The notes: generated by a model not told the origin, from the sequence alone. Positions 1-8,970 are shown, numbered from the stretch's first letter. The stretch: DNA of 64,000 bases from Vogesella sp. XCS3 (GCF_020616155.1 NZ_CP085530.1:1425501-1489500), one strand, 5' to 3'. Program-made: numbers and translations.

Positions 1-1561
1 AGGCACCACGGTAACGGTTGAACAGCAAGTTGCCCTTCTCTTCACCGTGCGCTTCGATCAGCAGGTGGTGCAGCTCTTCCTGCCAGCCGCGTACCACGCG
101 GGCGATGTCGGTTTCCAGTTCCTGGGTACGGAACTGCGGCAGATGGCCGCCCTGGGTGCGGATAATGTAATGCACACGCGCCAGGGTGCTATCGCTGATC
201 TGCACGCTGAATTCGGCCGACGCGCCATTAAAGGCATTCATCAGCACGCGCTCGATTTTCAGGCGGATTTCGGTATTGAAGCTGTCACGAGGCACAAACA
301 CCAGGCAGCTTACATAACGATGGTAGCGGTCGGTACGTGTGTACAGGCGCACACGCGGGCGCTCCTGCAGGTTCACGATACCTTCCACGATAGGGGTCAG
401 GGTTTCTGCCGGGATTTCGAACAGCTCGTCACGCGGGTAGCTTTCCAGCACAAAACCCAGGGTCTTGGCTTTGTAGCTGTTGTCTACGTAATCGCAAGCG
501 GATACCACGTGGGCTACTTTTTCACGCAGCAGCGGGATGTCTTTCGGCGACTGCTGGTAAGCGCTGGCGGTATACAAGCCCAGGAAGCGGCGTTCGCCAA
601 CAACTTCGCCCTTGCTGTTGAAGCGCTTGATGCCGACAAAGTCCATGTAGGCGGAGCGATGCAGCACCGAGCGGGACTGCGATTTGTTCAGGATCAGCAA
701 CTGCGGCTGGTGCGCCAGTTCGCGCAGGTCTTGCGGCAGCGCCTCGAAGCTCTCGGAATACTCTTTATTACCCTGGTCTTTCAGGAAGCCCAGGCCGGAG
801 TTCTTCACGATCTTCAGGCTGTCTTTGCCGTCACGCTTCACCAGGTCGTAATCGCAGTAACCCATGAAGATGAAATGGTTGGCCGCCATCCAGTCCAGGA
901 AGGCTACCGCTTCGGCGGCTTCGCGCTCGCGCTCGCCCTTGATGGCGGCCAGGTCGGCGCGCAGGGCGGCAACCACTTCGCGCATCTGCGGCTCGTCGTC
1001 TACCACGCGGCGCAGGTAGGACAGCACGTCGTTCAGGTCGGCTTGCAGTGCCTTGAGCACGGCCGGGTCGCTGACGCGATCCACCTGCACGTGAATAAAG
1101 GATTCCAGCGGCAGGCTGCGGTCTTCGGTGCGTTTGAATTCGGCAATCACGCCGTCTGCATTGCGGCCAACCGACAGTACCGGGTGTACCAGCAGGTGCA
1201 GGTTCAGGTTGTGGCGTGCCAGCAGCATGGCGACCGAGTCGATCAGGAACGGCATGTCATCGTTCGCGATCTCGATCACGGTGTGGGTGCTCTGCCAGCC
1301 GTCACGCTCGAAATCGGGGTTGTAAATACGGGCCTTGGCCTGGCCTGGCGCGCGCTTCTTGGCGAATTCGAAATGCGCCATGGCTGCGCCGAACAGATCC
1401 AGCGGCGAGAAGCTTTTCAGGTCTTCGTGTTCGGTTTCTTCAAAGTAAAGCGGCACAAAGGACCCCAGACTTGCGGCGTCCTGGCTGGACAGCTTCTGCT
1501 CTGCTACCGCCTGGATATCAGCAATCAGGCTCAGAAATTCAGTCTTGTTGGTAAGCGACAT
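1..1561 (-). CDS. gdhB: NAD-specific glutamate dehydrogenase, N-terminal part (cut by window edge)
   Basis: Oxidises glutamate to 2-oxoglutarate and ammonium with NAD+. The minus-strand frame is open from ATG at 1561 to the window start, giving about 520 residues of what should be a protein of about 1,600. It begins MSLTNKTEFLSLIADIQAVA and contains stretches typical of the large (GDH-180 type) enzyme, such as IEIANDDMPFLIDSVAMLLA and HFIFMGYCDYDL, which belong to its N-terminal ACT-like regulatory region. A GAGAAG ribosome site lies just upstream of the ATG. The gene diverges from the arginine-uptake operon. In Pseudomonas aeruginosa, gdhB is activated by ArgR and feeds arginine-derived glutamate into the TCA cycle, so the pairing is meaningful. 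The catalytic domain lies outside the window. Confidence 0.9.
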   Translation of the reverse strand, partial: MSLTNKTEFLSLIADIQAVAEQKLSSQDAASLGSFVPLYFEETEHEDLKSFSPLDLFGAAMAHFEFAKKRAPGQAKARIYNPDFERDGWQSTHTVIEIANDDMPFLIDSVAMLLARHNLNLHLLVHPVLSVGRNADGVIAEFKRTEDRSLPLESFIHVQVDRVSDPAVLKALQADLNDVLSYLRRVVDDEPQMREVVAALRADLAAIKGEREREAAEAVAFLDWMAANHFIFMGYCDYDLVKRDGKDSLKIVKNSGLGFLKDQGNKEYSESFEALPQDLRELAHQPQLLILNKSQSRSVLHRSAYMDFVGIKRFNSKGEVVGERRFLGLYTASAYQQSPKDIPLLREKVAHVVSACDYVDNSYKAKTLGFVLESYPRDELFEIPAETLTPIVEGIVNLQERPRVRLYTRTDRYHRYVSCLVFVPRDSFNTEIRLKIERVLMNAFNGASAEFSVQISDSTLARVHYIIRTQGGHLPQFRTQELETDIARVVRGWQEELHHLLIEAHGEEKGNLLFNRYRGA

Positions 1562-1634
1562 GTTGCTTCTCGTATTTGTTTTGGGAACACAGGTGTTGTG
1601 TGAGCGCATTGTAAGAGCGCCCACACCCTAGGGA

Positions 1635-1650
1635 TTTCCTTATTGCGACA
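1635..1650 (-). promoter_or_regulatory. Candidate ArgR half-site
   Basis: On the minus strand this reads TGTCGC, eight bases, then AA, the half-site pattern described for the AraC-type ArgR of Pseudomonas. It lies about 75 bases upstream of the gdhB start codon. A properly phased second half-site is not obvious, so this is tentative. Confidence 0.3.
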
Positions 1651-1708
1651 TGCTCGTACACATTCAATAACCGCACTGCACAATGACAAGTACTTGCGCA
1701 GCGGGAAA

Positions 1709-1738
1709 TTGACAAATCGTGCACTTTTTGCCTTATAG
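1709..1738 (+). promoter_or_regulatory. Candidate sigma-70 promoter for aotJ operon
   Basis: TTGACA at 1709-1714, an 18-base spacer, then TTATAG at 1733-1738, pointing towards aotJ. The -10 region overlaps the candidate ArgR half-site at 1733-1748, so ArgR could control it directly. The resulting leader would be over 300 bases. Prediction only. Confidence 0.35.
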
Positions 1739-1748
1739 CAATGCGACG
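1733..1748 (-). promoter_or_regulatory. Second candidate ArgR half-site
   Basis: Minus strand reads CGTCGC, eight bases, then AA: one mismatch to the TGTCGC-N8-AA half-site. It overlaps the -10 element of the candidate aotJ promoter. Confidence 0.25.
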
Positions 1749-2078
1749 GCAAATTACAAAATGAATATGCGTAAAAAACAGGCTTTTTTGCAAAAATTCA
1801 CGACAAGCCACTGTATCTAAAGACATTTCCCTCCTGAACAAAAAGACAGTAGAATTCGCCCCCCGCACGCAAGCCCAAGCAACCGTGCAGCCAGCGCATT
1901 GTGCCTGCTGCCGCTTGCGTGCAAAGATTTCGCCGTCCCCCACAGAGGGGGTGCGAAAACAACAATATTGCAAACAAGGCAAGGCCTGCACCAGGCCCGT
2001 ACCGCCGCCTTCGCCAGGTAGCGGTACCCCTGCCCCGGCGTGCCGGGGTTCACCATCTTCAAAGAGAGTTATAGCAGC

Positions 2079-2843
2079 ATGAAAAAAGCGCTCATCCTGG
2101 CCGCACTGGCCCTGTCCGCTGCCGGCATGTCGGCACAAGCTGAAACCATCCGCTTCGGTATCGACGGCAACTACCCGCCGTTTGCCAAACAAGGCGCCGA
2201 CGGCAAACTGCAAGGCTTTGACGTGGATATCGCCAATGCCCTGTGTACCGCGATGAAAGTGACTTGCCAGATCGTGCCGCAAGACTGGGACGGCCTGATC
2301 CCTGCGCTGAACGCCAACAAGTTCGACGCCATCCTGTCGTCCATGTCCATCACCGAAGAGCGCCTGAAAGCGGTGGACTTCAGCAACAAGTACTACCACA
2401 CCCCTAGCCGCATGATCGCCAAAGAAGGCACCAAGGTTGATCAGAACAGCTTCAAGGGCAAGAAAATCGGCGTTCTGCGCGCCTCCATCCAGGAAAAATT
2501 CGCCAAGGACTACTGGGCCAAGAGCGGCGCCAGCCTGGTGGCTTACGGCAAAGTACCGGAAGCTTTCCTGGACCTGAAATCCGGCCGTATTGACGGCGTA
2601 TTCGTGGATTCCGTCGTCGGCGACACCGACTTCCTGAAATCGTCGCAAGGTAAGGGTTTTGCCTTTGTCGGCCCTGACTACAACGACGCCAAATACTTCG
2701 GCCGCGGTGCCGGTATTGCCGTGAAGAAAGGCAATAGCGCCCTCACCGAGCGCCTGAACAAAGCCATCGAGCAAATCCGCAAGGATGGCAGCTACAAGAA
2801 AGTACAGGATAAGTACTTCAACTTTAACGTATACGGCAACTAA
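2079..2843 (+). CDS. aotJ: Arginine/ornithine-type periplasmic binding protein 1
   Basis: A 254-residue solute-binding protein of the polar amino acid (SBP_bac_3, HisJ/ArgT) family. Residues 1-21 (MKKALILAALALSAAGMSAQA) form a signal peptide, so the mature protein is periplasmic. The fold is marked by FGIDGNYPPFAKQGADGKLQ near the mature start and FDVDIANALCTAMKVTCQIV. The ATG at 2079 is chosen over upstream in-frame starts because AAGAGAG precedes it and the signal peptide starts there. It is first in an ABC importer operon and has a close paralogue immediately downstream. Basic amino acids are the likely ligands, from family and operon order; the exact ligand cannot be read from sequence. 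Confidence 0.88.
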   Translation: MKKALILAALALSAAGMSAQAETIRFGIDGNYPPFAKQGADGKLQGFDVDIANALCTAMKVTCQIVPQDWDGLIPALNANKFDAILSSMSITEERLKAVDFSNKYYHTPSRMIAKEGTKVDQNSFKGKKIGVLRASIQEKFAKDYWAKSGASLVAYGKVPEAFLDLKSGRIDGVFVDSVVGDTDFLKSSQGKGFAFVGPDYNDAKYFGRGAGIAVKKGNSALTERLNKAIEQIRKDGSYKKVQDKYFNFNVYGN

Positions 2844-2857
2844 ACCTGCCAGTCCCG

Positions 2858-2886
2858 CCCTGCCTTCGTCCGGAGGCAGGGTTTTT
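2858..2886 (+). terminator. Hairpin/attenuator between the two aotJ copies
   Basis: CCCTGCCT and AGGCAGGG arms (2858-2865, 2874-2881) are followed by five T. It looks like an intrinsic terminator inside the operon and could make the first binding protein more abundant than the downstream membrane components. Confidence 0.65.
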
Positions 2887-2926
2887 CATACCTAAAAACA
2901 CAAAAACCACCGTGCCGGAGAGAAAC

Positions 2927-3691
2927 ATGAAGAAGCCCTTGCTTGTGCTGGGTGCGCTTGCACTCGCCCTGACCACTGCCGCCCACGCAGACACCCTGCG
3001 TTTTGCCACCGACGCCAGCTACCCGCCGTTCTCCAAACAGGGGGCCGACGGCAAGATGACCGGCTTTGACCCGGACATTGCCCAGGCGCTGTGCACGGCC
3101 ATGAAAGCGCAGTGCGAAGTGCTGCCGCAAGACTTCGACGGGATTATCCCGGCTTTGAACGCCAAGAAGTTCGACGCCGTGATCGCCTCGATGAACATCA
3201 CCGAAGAGCGCAAGAAAGCGGTGGATTTCTCCGACAAGTACTACAACATGGCCAGCCGCCTGGTGGCGCGCGAAGGCAGCCAGGTGAATGATGCCTGGTT
3301 CAAGGGCAAGAAGATCGGCGTGCTGCGCTCGTCCATCCAGGAAAAATACGCCCGCGAACACTTCGTGAAGCTGGGCGCCAAGCTGGTGAGCTACGGCAAG
3401 GCGCCGGAATCTTTCCTGGACCTGAAAGCCGCCCGTGTGGACGCGGCCTTCGTGGACGCTGCCGTGGGTGACGTGGACTTTGTCAAAACGGCCAACGGCA
3501 AGGGCTTTGCCCTGGTAGGCCCGGACTACAACGACCCGAAATACTTCGGTGTGGGCTCCGGCATTGCAGTGCGCAAGGGTGACAAGGCCCTGCTGGCGCG
3601 CATCAACCAGGCGCTGAAGCAGATCCGCGCCGACGGCAGCTACGACAAGATCCAGAAGAAATACTTCAGCTTCGATATTTACGGCAAGTAA
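2927..3691 (+). CDS. Arginine/ornithine-type periplasmic binding protein 2
   Basis: A 254-residue paralogue of the preceding gene product, the same length and clearly similar throughout (for example DASYPPFSKQGADGKMTGFD and KAVDFSDKYYNMASRLVA). Residues 1-21 form a signal peptide ending in AAHA. The ATG at 2927 follows GGAGAG. Both copies share the HisJ/ArgT layout, so this probably arose by tandem duplication and gives the transporter a second specificity or affinity. Only one set of permease and ATPase genes follows, so the two binding proteins presumably share it. Confidence 0.85.
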   Translation: MKKPLLVLGALALALTTAAHADTLRFATDASYPPFSKQGADGKMTGFDPDIAQALCTAMKAQCEVLPQDFDGIIPALNAKKFDAVIASMNITEERKKAVDFSDKYYNMASRLVAREGSQVNDAWFKGKKIGVLRSSIQEKYAREHFVKLGAKLVSYGKAPESFLDLKAARVDAAFVDAAVGDVDFVKTANGKGFALVGPDYNDPKYFGVGSGIAVRKGDKALLARINQALKQIRADGSYDKIQKKYFSFDIYGK

Positions 3692-3780
3692 GCAGCACAT
3701 AACACCCGCCGTCTGGCAAAACGCGCGGCCAACCCCGGTTGGCTGCCTGCCACATCAAGCAGGAACGATGGAGTAAAACA

Positions 3781-4470
3781 ATGTTTCTACAGGGTTACCT
3801 ACCCAGTATTCTGGAAGGCACCATACTGACACTGCAGGTTGCCGTGGCATCGCTGCTGGTGTCCGTGGTGCTGGGGCTGATTGGCGCCATGTTCAAGATG
3901 GCGCCCTCCAAGCCGCTGGTCTGGCTGGCCGAGCTGTATTCCACCGTGGTGCGGGGCATACCCGACCTGGTGTGGATGCTGCTGCTGTTCTTTGGCGGCC
4001 AGATGCTGATCAACGATTTCTGTACCCGCATGGGCTGGCAGGCGCCGGAGATCAACTCTTTCTTTGCCGGCGTGCTCACCATCGGTTTCATCTTTGGTGC
4101 GTACATGACCGAAACCTTCCGTGGCGCCATCATGGCGGTACCGAAGGGGCAGATGGAAGCCGGCCTGGCTTACGGCATGAGCCCGCTGCGCGTGTTTCTG
4201 CGCATTACCTTCCCGCAGATGGTGCGCTTTGCCCTGCCAAGCTTTTCCAATAACTGGCTGGTACTGGTGAAATCTACCGCCCTGGTGTCGGTGATCGGCC
4301 TGAACGACGTGATGTACCGTGCCGATACCGCCAAATCCATCACCCAGGAACCGTTTACCGTGTACGCCGTAGTGGGCCTGATCTTCCTGGCCATTACCAG
4401 CGTGTCCGACTTTGCCCTCAAACGCCTGGAAAAACGCTACTCGCTGGGCGTACGGGAGACCGAACTATGA
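3781..4470 (+). CDS. aotQ: Arginine/ornithine ABC transporter permease (HisQ type)
   Basis: A 229-residue inner-membrane permease of the HisQM family. It has several hydrophobic helices and the coupling (EAA) loop around MEAGLAYGMSPLRVFLRITF, which contacts the ATPase. The ATG at 3781 is preceded by GGAG; an upstream in-frame start would add a non-hydrophobic extension. The stop codon overlaps the start of the next permease gene, which indicates translational coupling. The pair forms the heterodimeric channel. Confidence 0.9.
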   Translation: MFLQGYLPSILEGTILTLQVAVASLLVSVVLGLIGAMFKMAPSKPLVWLAELYSTVVRGIPDLVWMLLLFFGGQMLINDFCTRMGWQAPEINSFFAGVLTIGFIFGAYMTETFRGAIMAVPKGQMEAGLAYGMSPLRVFLRITFPQMVRFALPSFSNNWLVLVKSTALVSVIGLNDVMYRADTAKSITQEPFTVYAVVGLIFLAITSVSDFALKRLEKRYSLGVRETEL

Positions 4471-5198
4471 TCGACTTCAACCTGATCGTGGAAAAACTCC
4501 CCGCTTTTCTGGGCGGGGCCGACGGCGCACCGATGATGTCTACCAGCGACGGCCTGCAGCTGACGCTGGAGCTGCTGTTCCTGTCGCTGGCTTGCGGGCT
4601 GCTGCTGGCGGTACCGCTGGCGCTGATGCGCGTCTCGAAAAATCGCGTGGCCTCCAGCCTGGTGTGGCTGTACACCTATGTGTTCCGTGGCACACCGCTG
4701 CTGGTTCAGCTGTTCATCATCTATTACGGCCTGTCGCAGTTTGACTGGGTACGCGATAGCTGGGCATGGGAATACCTGCGCGAAGCCTACGCCTGCGCCA
4801 TCCTGGCCTTTACGCTGAACACCGCCGCCTACACCACCGAAATCATCGCCGGCCAGATCCGCAATACCCACTACGGCGAGATCGAAGCGGCCAAGGCCAT
4901 GGGCATGAGCAAATGGCTGATGATGCGCCGTATCGTGATTCCGTCTGCGCTGCGCCGCGCCCTGCCGGCTTACAGCAACGAAGTGGTGATGATGATGCAG
5001 TCTACCTCGGTAGCCGGCCTGGTCACCCTGGCCGACCTGACCGGCGTGGCACGCCGCGTGTTCAGCGACACCTACATGCCGTTCGAGCCCTTCATTACCG
5101 TGGCCTGCTTCTACCTGGTACTGACCTTTGGCTTCGTGTGGCTGTTCAAGCTGGCCGAGCGCCGCTGGCTGGCCTACCTGGCCCCGCGCAAGCACTAA
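4467..5198 (+). CDS. aotM: Arginine/ornithine ABC transporter permease (HisM type)
   Basis: A 243-residue second permease. It carries the EAA loop IEAAKAMGMSKWLMMRRIVI and about five hydrophobic helices, and it ends LAYLAPRKH. Its ATG overlaps the stop of aotQ by four bases. Together with aotQ and the ATPase gene at 6332 it makes a complete importer. Confidence 0.9.
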   Translation: MIDFNLIVEKLPAFLGGADGAPMMSTSDGLQLTLELLFLSLACGLLLAVPLALMRVSKNRVASSLVWLYTYVFRGTPLLVQLFIIYYGLSQFDWVRDSWAWEYLREAYACAILAFTLNTAAYTTEIIAGQIRNTHYGEIEAAKAMGMSKWLMMRRIVIPSALRRALPAYSNEVVMMMQSTSVAGLVTLADLTGVARRVFSDTYMPFEPFITVACFYLVLTFGFVWLFKLAERRWLAYLAPRKH

Positions 5199-5207
5199 GG
5201 AGCCACC

Positions 5208-6335
5208 ATGCAACGCATAGACCACCCCCTGCTATCCCCCAGCCTCACCACCGGGCGTAGCATCTGTAGCTTTCACTACGGCCAGCCAGGCCAGGGTGAA
5301 AAGGTCTACATCCAGGCCAGCCTGCACGCTGACGAGCTGCCCGGCATGCTTACCGCCTGGCACCTGAAGCAAAGGTTGGCCGCACTGGAAGCCGAGGGCC
5401 GCATTGCCGGCGAAATCGTGCTGGTGCCTGTGGCCAACCCCATCGGTCTGGACCAGAACCTGAACGGCGTGGCGCTGGGGCGCTTCGAGCTGGGTAGCGG
5501 CCAGAACTTCAACCGCCACTACCCCGCCTTTGCCCGTCAGCTGTTCGACAAGCTGCGCGATCAACTGGGCACGGACGCTGCGGCCAACACCCGCCTGGTA
5601 CGCGAGCACCTGCGCAGCATGGTGGCGGCTATCGAGCCGGCCAGCGAGCTGGCCTCGCAGCGCAAAACCCTGATGCTGCTGGCCTGCGACGCCGACGTGG
5701 TACTGGACTTGCACTGCGACATGGACGCCGCGCTGCACCTGTATACCGGCACCCCGCTGTGGCCGCAGTGCGAGCCGCTGGCGTGCTACCTGGGCGCCGC
5801 CGCCACGCTGCTGGCCGAAGACTCGGGCGACAACCCGTTCGACGAAGCCTGCAGCCAGCTATGGTGGCAGCTGCGCGACCTGGTACGCGATGCCGGCCTG
5901 GACGCCGCCATCGACATGGCCTGCCTGTCGGTTACCGTAGAGCTGCGTGGCCAGGCCGACGTGAGCCACGAGCTGGCCGCTAGCGATGCCGACCGGCTGC
6001 TGGCCTTCCTGAGCCACCGCGGCATCATCCGTGGTGAGGCACCGCCACTGCCCGCGCTGGTCTACCCGGCCACCCCGCTGGCCGGCTCGGAAAGCCTGCT
6101 CGCCCCGCACGCCGGCGTAGTGCACTACTACGTGCAGCCCGGCACCCTGGTAGAAAGCGGCCAGCACCTGGCCGATGTGATCGACCCGATAAACGACCGC
6201 GTTACCGCGCTGCGCGCCCACCGCGCCGGCATGCTGTACGCCACCGACAGCCGTCATTACGCTACTGCAGGCCAGTGGCTGGCCAAAGTTGCCAGCGCCG
6301 AGGCCTTCAAAACCGGAAAGTTGCTCTCAGCATGA
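5208..6335 (+). CDS. aotO: AotO-like succinylglutamate desuccinylase/aspartoacylase family protein
   Basis: A 375-residue M14-like zinc hydrolase of the AstE/aspartoacylase family. Metal-site elements are visible: H-A-D-E in [16 protein letters not shown], and [18 protein letters not shown]. The position between the permease and ATPase genes matches aotO of the Pseudomonas aotJQMOP operon, whose product is not needed for transport and whose substrate is not settled. A TAAGGAG ribosome site precedes the ATG, nine bases after aotM. Two copies of the TGCGGCCAAC motif lie inside the gene. The stop overlaps the start of aotP. Confidence 0.82.
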   Translation: MQRIDHPLLSPSLTTGRSICSFHYGQPGQGEKVYIQASLHADELPGMLTAWHLKQRLAALEAEGRIAGEIVLVPVANPIGLDQNLNGVALGRFELGSGQNFNRHYPAFARQLFDKLRDQLGTDAAANTRLVREHLRSMVAAIEPASELASQRKTLMLLACDADVVLDLHCDMDAALHLYTGTPLWPQCEPLACYLGAAATLLAEDSGDNPFDEACSQLWWQLRDLVRDAGLDAAIDMACLSVTVELRGQADVSHELAASDADRLLAFLSHRGIIRGEAPPLPALVYPATPLAGSESLLAPHAGVVHYYVQPGTLVESGQHLADVIDPINDRVTALRAHRAGMLYATDSRHYATAGQWLAKVASAEAFKTGKLLSA

Positions 6336-7114
6336 ACCAGACATCCAATATCAAACTGCAAGTGCAGGATCTGCACAAAAGCTACGGTAGCCACGAAGTC
6401 CTGAAAGGCGTCTCGCTGACCGCCCACGCTGGCGACGTGATCAGCATCATCGGCTCGTCCGGCTCTGGCAAAAGTACCTTCCTGCGCTGTATCAACATGC
6501 TGGAGCAGCCCAATAGCGGCAGCATTGCCGTCACCGGCGAGCAACTGGCGCTGACCACCGACAAGCGCAACGGCGCGCTGAAGGCAGCCGACCAGAAACA
6601 GCTGGCGCGCATCCGCACCAAGCTGGCCATGGTGTTCCAGCACTTCAACCTGTGGGCCCACATGACGGTGCTGGAAAACATCATCGAAGCGCCGGTGCAC
6701 GTGCTGGGCGTACCCAAGGACGAAGCCATCGCCCGCGCCCGCAAGTATCTGGACAAGGTTGGCCTCAAAGGCGTGGAAGACAAATACCCGTCGCACATGT
6801 CCGGCGGCCAGCAGCAGCGTGTAGCCATTGCCCGCGCGCTGGCCATGGAGCCGGAAGTGATGCTGTTTGACGAGCCCACCTCGGCGCTGGACCCGGAGCT
6901 GGTCGGCGAAGTACTGCGCGTGATGCAGGACCTGGCAAAAGAAGGCCGCACCATGGTGGTGGTGACCCACGAAATGGGCTTTGCCCGCGAGGTGTCCAAC
7001 CACGTGATCTTCCTGCACCAGGGCCGTATCGAAGAGCAAGGCAACCCGCGCGAAGTTTTGGCGCAGCCCAAGAGCGAGCGCCTGGCGCAGTTCCTGTCCG
7101 GCAGCCTGAAATAA
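6332..7114 (+). CDS. aotP: Arginine/ornithine ABC transporter ATPase
   Basis: A 260-residue HisP/GlnQ-type ATPase. It has Walker [10 protein letters not shown] (residues 41-49), Q-loop [13 protein letters not shown], signature MSGGQQQR, Walker [15 protein letters not shown], and switch histidine in VVVTHEMGF. The ATG at 6332 overlaps the aotO stop; a longer upstream reading lies inside aotO and is unlikely. It energises the importer formed with aotQ and aotM. A strong terminator follows at 7135. Confidence 0.93.
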   Translation: MNQTSNIKLQVQDLHKSYGSHEVLKGVSLTAHAGDVISIIGSSGSGKSTFLRCINMLEQPNSGSIAVTGEQLALTTDKRNGALKAADQKQLARIRTKLAMVFQHFNLWAHMTVLENIIEAPVHVLGVPKDEAIARARKYLDKVGLKGVEDKYPSHMSGGQQQRVAIARALAMEPEVMLFDEPTSALDPELVGEVLRVMQDLAKEGRTMVVVTHEMGFAREVSNHVIFLHQGRIEEQGNPREVLAQPKSERLAQFLSGSLK

Positions 7115-7134
7115 CGCGTCTGGCTTGATCTACC

Positions 7135-7175
7135 GGCGCCATGCAAGCTACAACGTTTGCATGGCGCCGTTTTTT
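7135..7175 (+). terminator. Intrinsic terminator after aotP
   Basis: Twelve-base arms GGCGCCATGCAA and TTGCATGGCGCC (7135-7146, 7157-7168) are followed by a run of six T from 7170. It separates the transport genes from argR, so argR is either read through or has its own promoter. Confidence 0.9.
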
Positions 7176-7300
7176 ACAGGCACGCCGGAAAACCACGCAG
7201 TTTTTATACGGCTGCATATTGCCTGCCACCTGCAAGCACGACACAATGCGCGCTTGATTCACCCCGCTGCTACAGCACCTGGAGCACCCGGCTACCGGAT

Positions 7301-8281
7301 ATGGTCAATATCGCCCCACATCACAAACCCGTTCGCTTCGGCTTCCTGCTACTGCCCAATGCCTCGATGGCAGACCTTGCCATCGCCACCGAAGTGCTCA
7401 CCCGCGCCAACCAGCTGGCAGAACGCCGCGCCTACGAGTTCTTGCCACTCTCGCTGAGCGGTGAAATGGTCACCCTGAGCAATGGCATGCGCATGCCGGT
7501 AGACCTGCCGCTGGCGCACGCCCCCAAGCTGGACGTGCTGGTGGTACTGGCTGATGAAGTCGGCATTGACGTATCAGCCGACGAACTGGGCAAAGCCATC
7601 AGCAGTCAGCTGTCCGACCATACCCAGCTGGTCGGCATAGGCTGCGGCAGCTACTGGCTGGCGCGCGCCGGTCTGCTGGCAGGCCACCGCGCCACCATTC
7701 ACTGGCAAGAGATCAGCCGCCTGACCGACGAGTTTCCCGATGTCATCGTGTCATCCAATCTTTTTGAACTGGATGGCAACCGGCTGACCAGCGCAGGCGG
7801 CGCGGCCACCTTCGATTTCATGATGGCGCTGGTGGCGGCCAACCTGGGGCAGGAGTTTGTCGCCACGCTGTCCGAGGTATTCAGCATGGAGCGCCTGCGC
7901 CCCGGCAGCGAGCGCCAGCGCATCCCGCTGGCCACCCGTATCGGCGGCAGCCAGCCCAAGCTGACCGAGGCAGTGAGCCTGATGGAAGCCAATATCGAAG
8001 AGCCGCTGACCACCGACGACATCGCCTATTACGTAGGGGTATCGCGTCGCCAACTGGAGCGGCTGTTCAAGCAGCACCTGGGAACCGTGCCTTCCAAATA
8101 CTATCTGGAACTGCGCCTTAGCCGCGCCAGACAGCTATTACAGCAAACCAGCAAGTCCATTGTGCAGATCGGCCTGGCTTGCGGCTTCTCCAGCGGGCCG
8201 CACTTTTCCAGCACCTACCGCAGCCACTTCGGCATAACCCCGCGCGAAGAACGGGCCCAGCGCAGCACCCCGGCAGCCTAG
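7301..8281 (+). CDS. argR: ArgR-like AraC/GlxA-family transcriptional regulator
   Basis: A 326-residue regulator. Residues about 10-190 form a DJ-1/PfpI-like (class I glutamine amidotransferase) sensing domain, and the C-terminus is an AraC-type double helix-turn-helix with VGVSRRQLERLFKQHLGTVP and IGLACGFSSGPHFSSTYRSH. In Pseudomonas the arginine-responsive ArgR has this architecture and is the last gene of the aot locus, so the assignment rests on both domain and position. The ATG at 7301 (MVNIAPHHKPVRFGFLLL) starts at the domain; the ribosome site is weak (GGAG about 20 bases upstream). Likely targets include the aot operon and gdhB. Confidence 0.82.
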   Translation: MVNIAPHHKPVRFGFLLLPNASMADLAIATEVLTRANQLAERRAYEFLPLSLSGEMVTLSNGMRMPVDLPLAHAPKLDVLVVLADEVGIDVSADELGKAISSQLSDHTQLVGIGCGSYWLARAGLLAGHRATIHWQEISRLTDEFPDVIVSSNLFELDGNRLTSAGGAATFDFMMALVAANLGQEFVATLSEVFSMERLRPGSERQRIPLATRIGGSQPKLTEAVSLMEANIEEPLTTDDIAYYVGVSRRQLERLFKQHLGTVPSKYYLELRLSRARQLLQQTSKSIVQIGLACGFSSGPHFSSTYRSHFGITPREERAQRSTPAA

Positions 8282-8290
8282 CCCAGCCCG

Positions 8291-8310
8291 CCCCCGCCAG
8301 CCGGCGGGGG
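8291..8310 (+). terminator. GC-rich hairpin after argR
   Basis: CCCCCGCC and GGCGGGGG arms with a four-base loop lie ten bases after the argR stop. Only two T follow, so termination would be weak or Rho-assisted. Confidence 0.4.
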
Positions 8311-8461
8311 TTAGTCCGCTTAGCCCTATCTTTACGGTAACACCTCGCCCGAACCGGCGTGCCTGCACGGCACGCACGGCCCCCATACGCCCCATCACAG
8401 CAGCTGGTACAACAGCAGTTCAGAATTGCTGAATAAGATTTACAAAAATGCTTGATTTTAT

Positions 8462-8471
8462 TTAGTACTAA
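8462..8471. promoter_or_regulatory. Palindrome, candidate MarR operator
   Basis: The perfect 10-base palindrome TTAGTACTAA lies in the AT-rich leader about 40 bases before the MarR gene. MarR proteins commonly bind short palindromes in their own promoters. The role is inferred. Confidence 0.35.
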
Positions 8472-8511
8472 CTGGAACTATCCTAATCACAACTTACTCG
8501 GAGACACAGGT

Positions 8512-8970
8512 ATGCCAGACCAGCCCGGCCAACATCGCTCGATACCTTTGGTACGCGAACTGGTACGTACTTACCAGGCGTTCGAGCAGCTCAGCAGCCA
8601 GCGCATCAAGCAACACGGCCTGACACACGCGCAGTTCGATGTCATTGCCACGCTGGGCAACACCCCCGGCATGAGCTGCCGCGAGCTGTCGGAGCGCACG
8701 CTGATTACCAAAGGCACGCTGACCGGCGTACTGGACCGGCTGCTGGATAAGGGGCTGATTAGCCGCACCGTGCCAGAGCACGACCGGCGCAGCCTGTTTG
8801 TTGCACTGACCCCGGCAGGAGAAGCGGTATTCGATAGCGCCTTTCCTGATGTAGTAAGCCACTGCGGCGAAGCGTTTGCCCACCTGGACGACGCCAGCCT
8901 GAACCAACACATCGCCATGCTGGCCGCACTGCGCGCCGCCATTGGCCAGAAACTGGAGCCAGCCGAATGA
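8512..8970 (+). CDS. MarR-family transcriptional regulator
   Basis: A 152-residue winged-helix dimeric regulator. The DNA-binding part is seen in LSERTLITKGTLTGVLDRLL, followed by the wing VPEHDRRSLFVALTPAG. The ATG at 8512 follows GGAGACACAGG. It is first in a probable operon with cytochrome b561 and two YceI genes; its stop overlaps the b561 start. It probably controls this operon in response to a small molecule or redox signal, which the sequence does not identify. Confidence 0.85.
   Translation: MPDQPGQHRSIPLVRELVRTYQAFEQLSSQRIKQHGLTHAQFDVIATLGNTPGMSCRELSERTLITKGTLTGVLDRLLDKGLISRTVPEHDRRSLFVALTPAGEAVFDSAFPDVVSHCGEAFAHLDDASLNQHIAMLAALRAAIGQKLEPAE

Larger units (their letters stand above)
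1562..2078. other. Divergent gdhB/aotJ intergenic regulatory region
   Basis: This 517 bp spacer separates gdhB (minus) from aotJ (plus) and has no convincing gene. It holds an AT-rich promoter zone (about 1630-1860), then a C-rich leader with two hairpins: CCCCC/GGGGG around 1935-1950, and CCCCGGC/GCCGGGG at 2033-2048, only about 13 bases before the aotJ ribosome site AAGAGAG. Confidence 0.6.

Noticed and set aside
47..1603. Long plus-strand open frame antisense to gdhB
   Set aside because: Its product is rich in His, Val and Gln with no family features, while the minus strand encodes a recognisable glutamate dehydrogenase.
1539..2774. Long minus-strand open frame over the aotJ region
   Set aside because: Antisense to aotJ and crossing the divergent promoter; composition is that of a shadow frame in GC-rich DNA.
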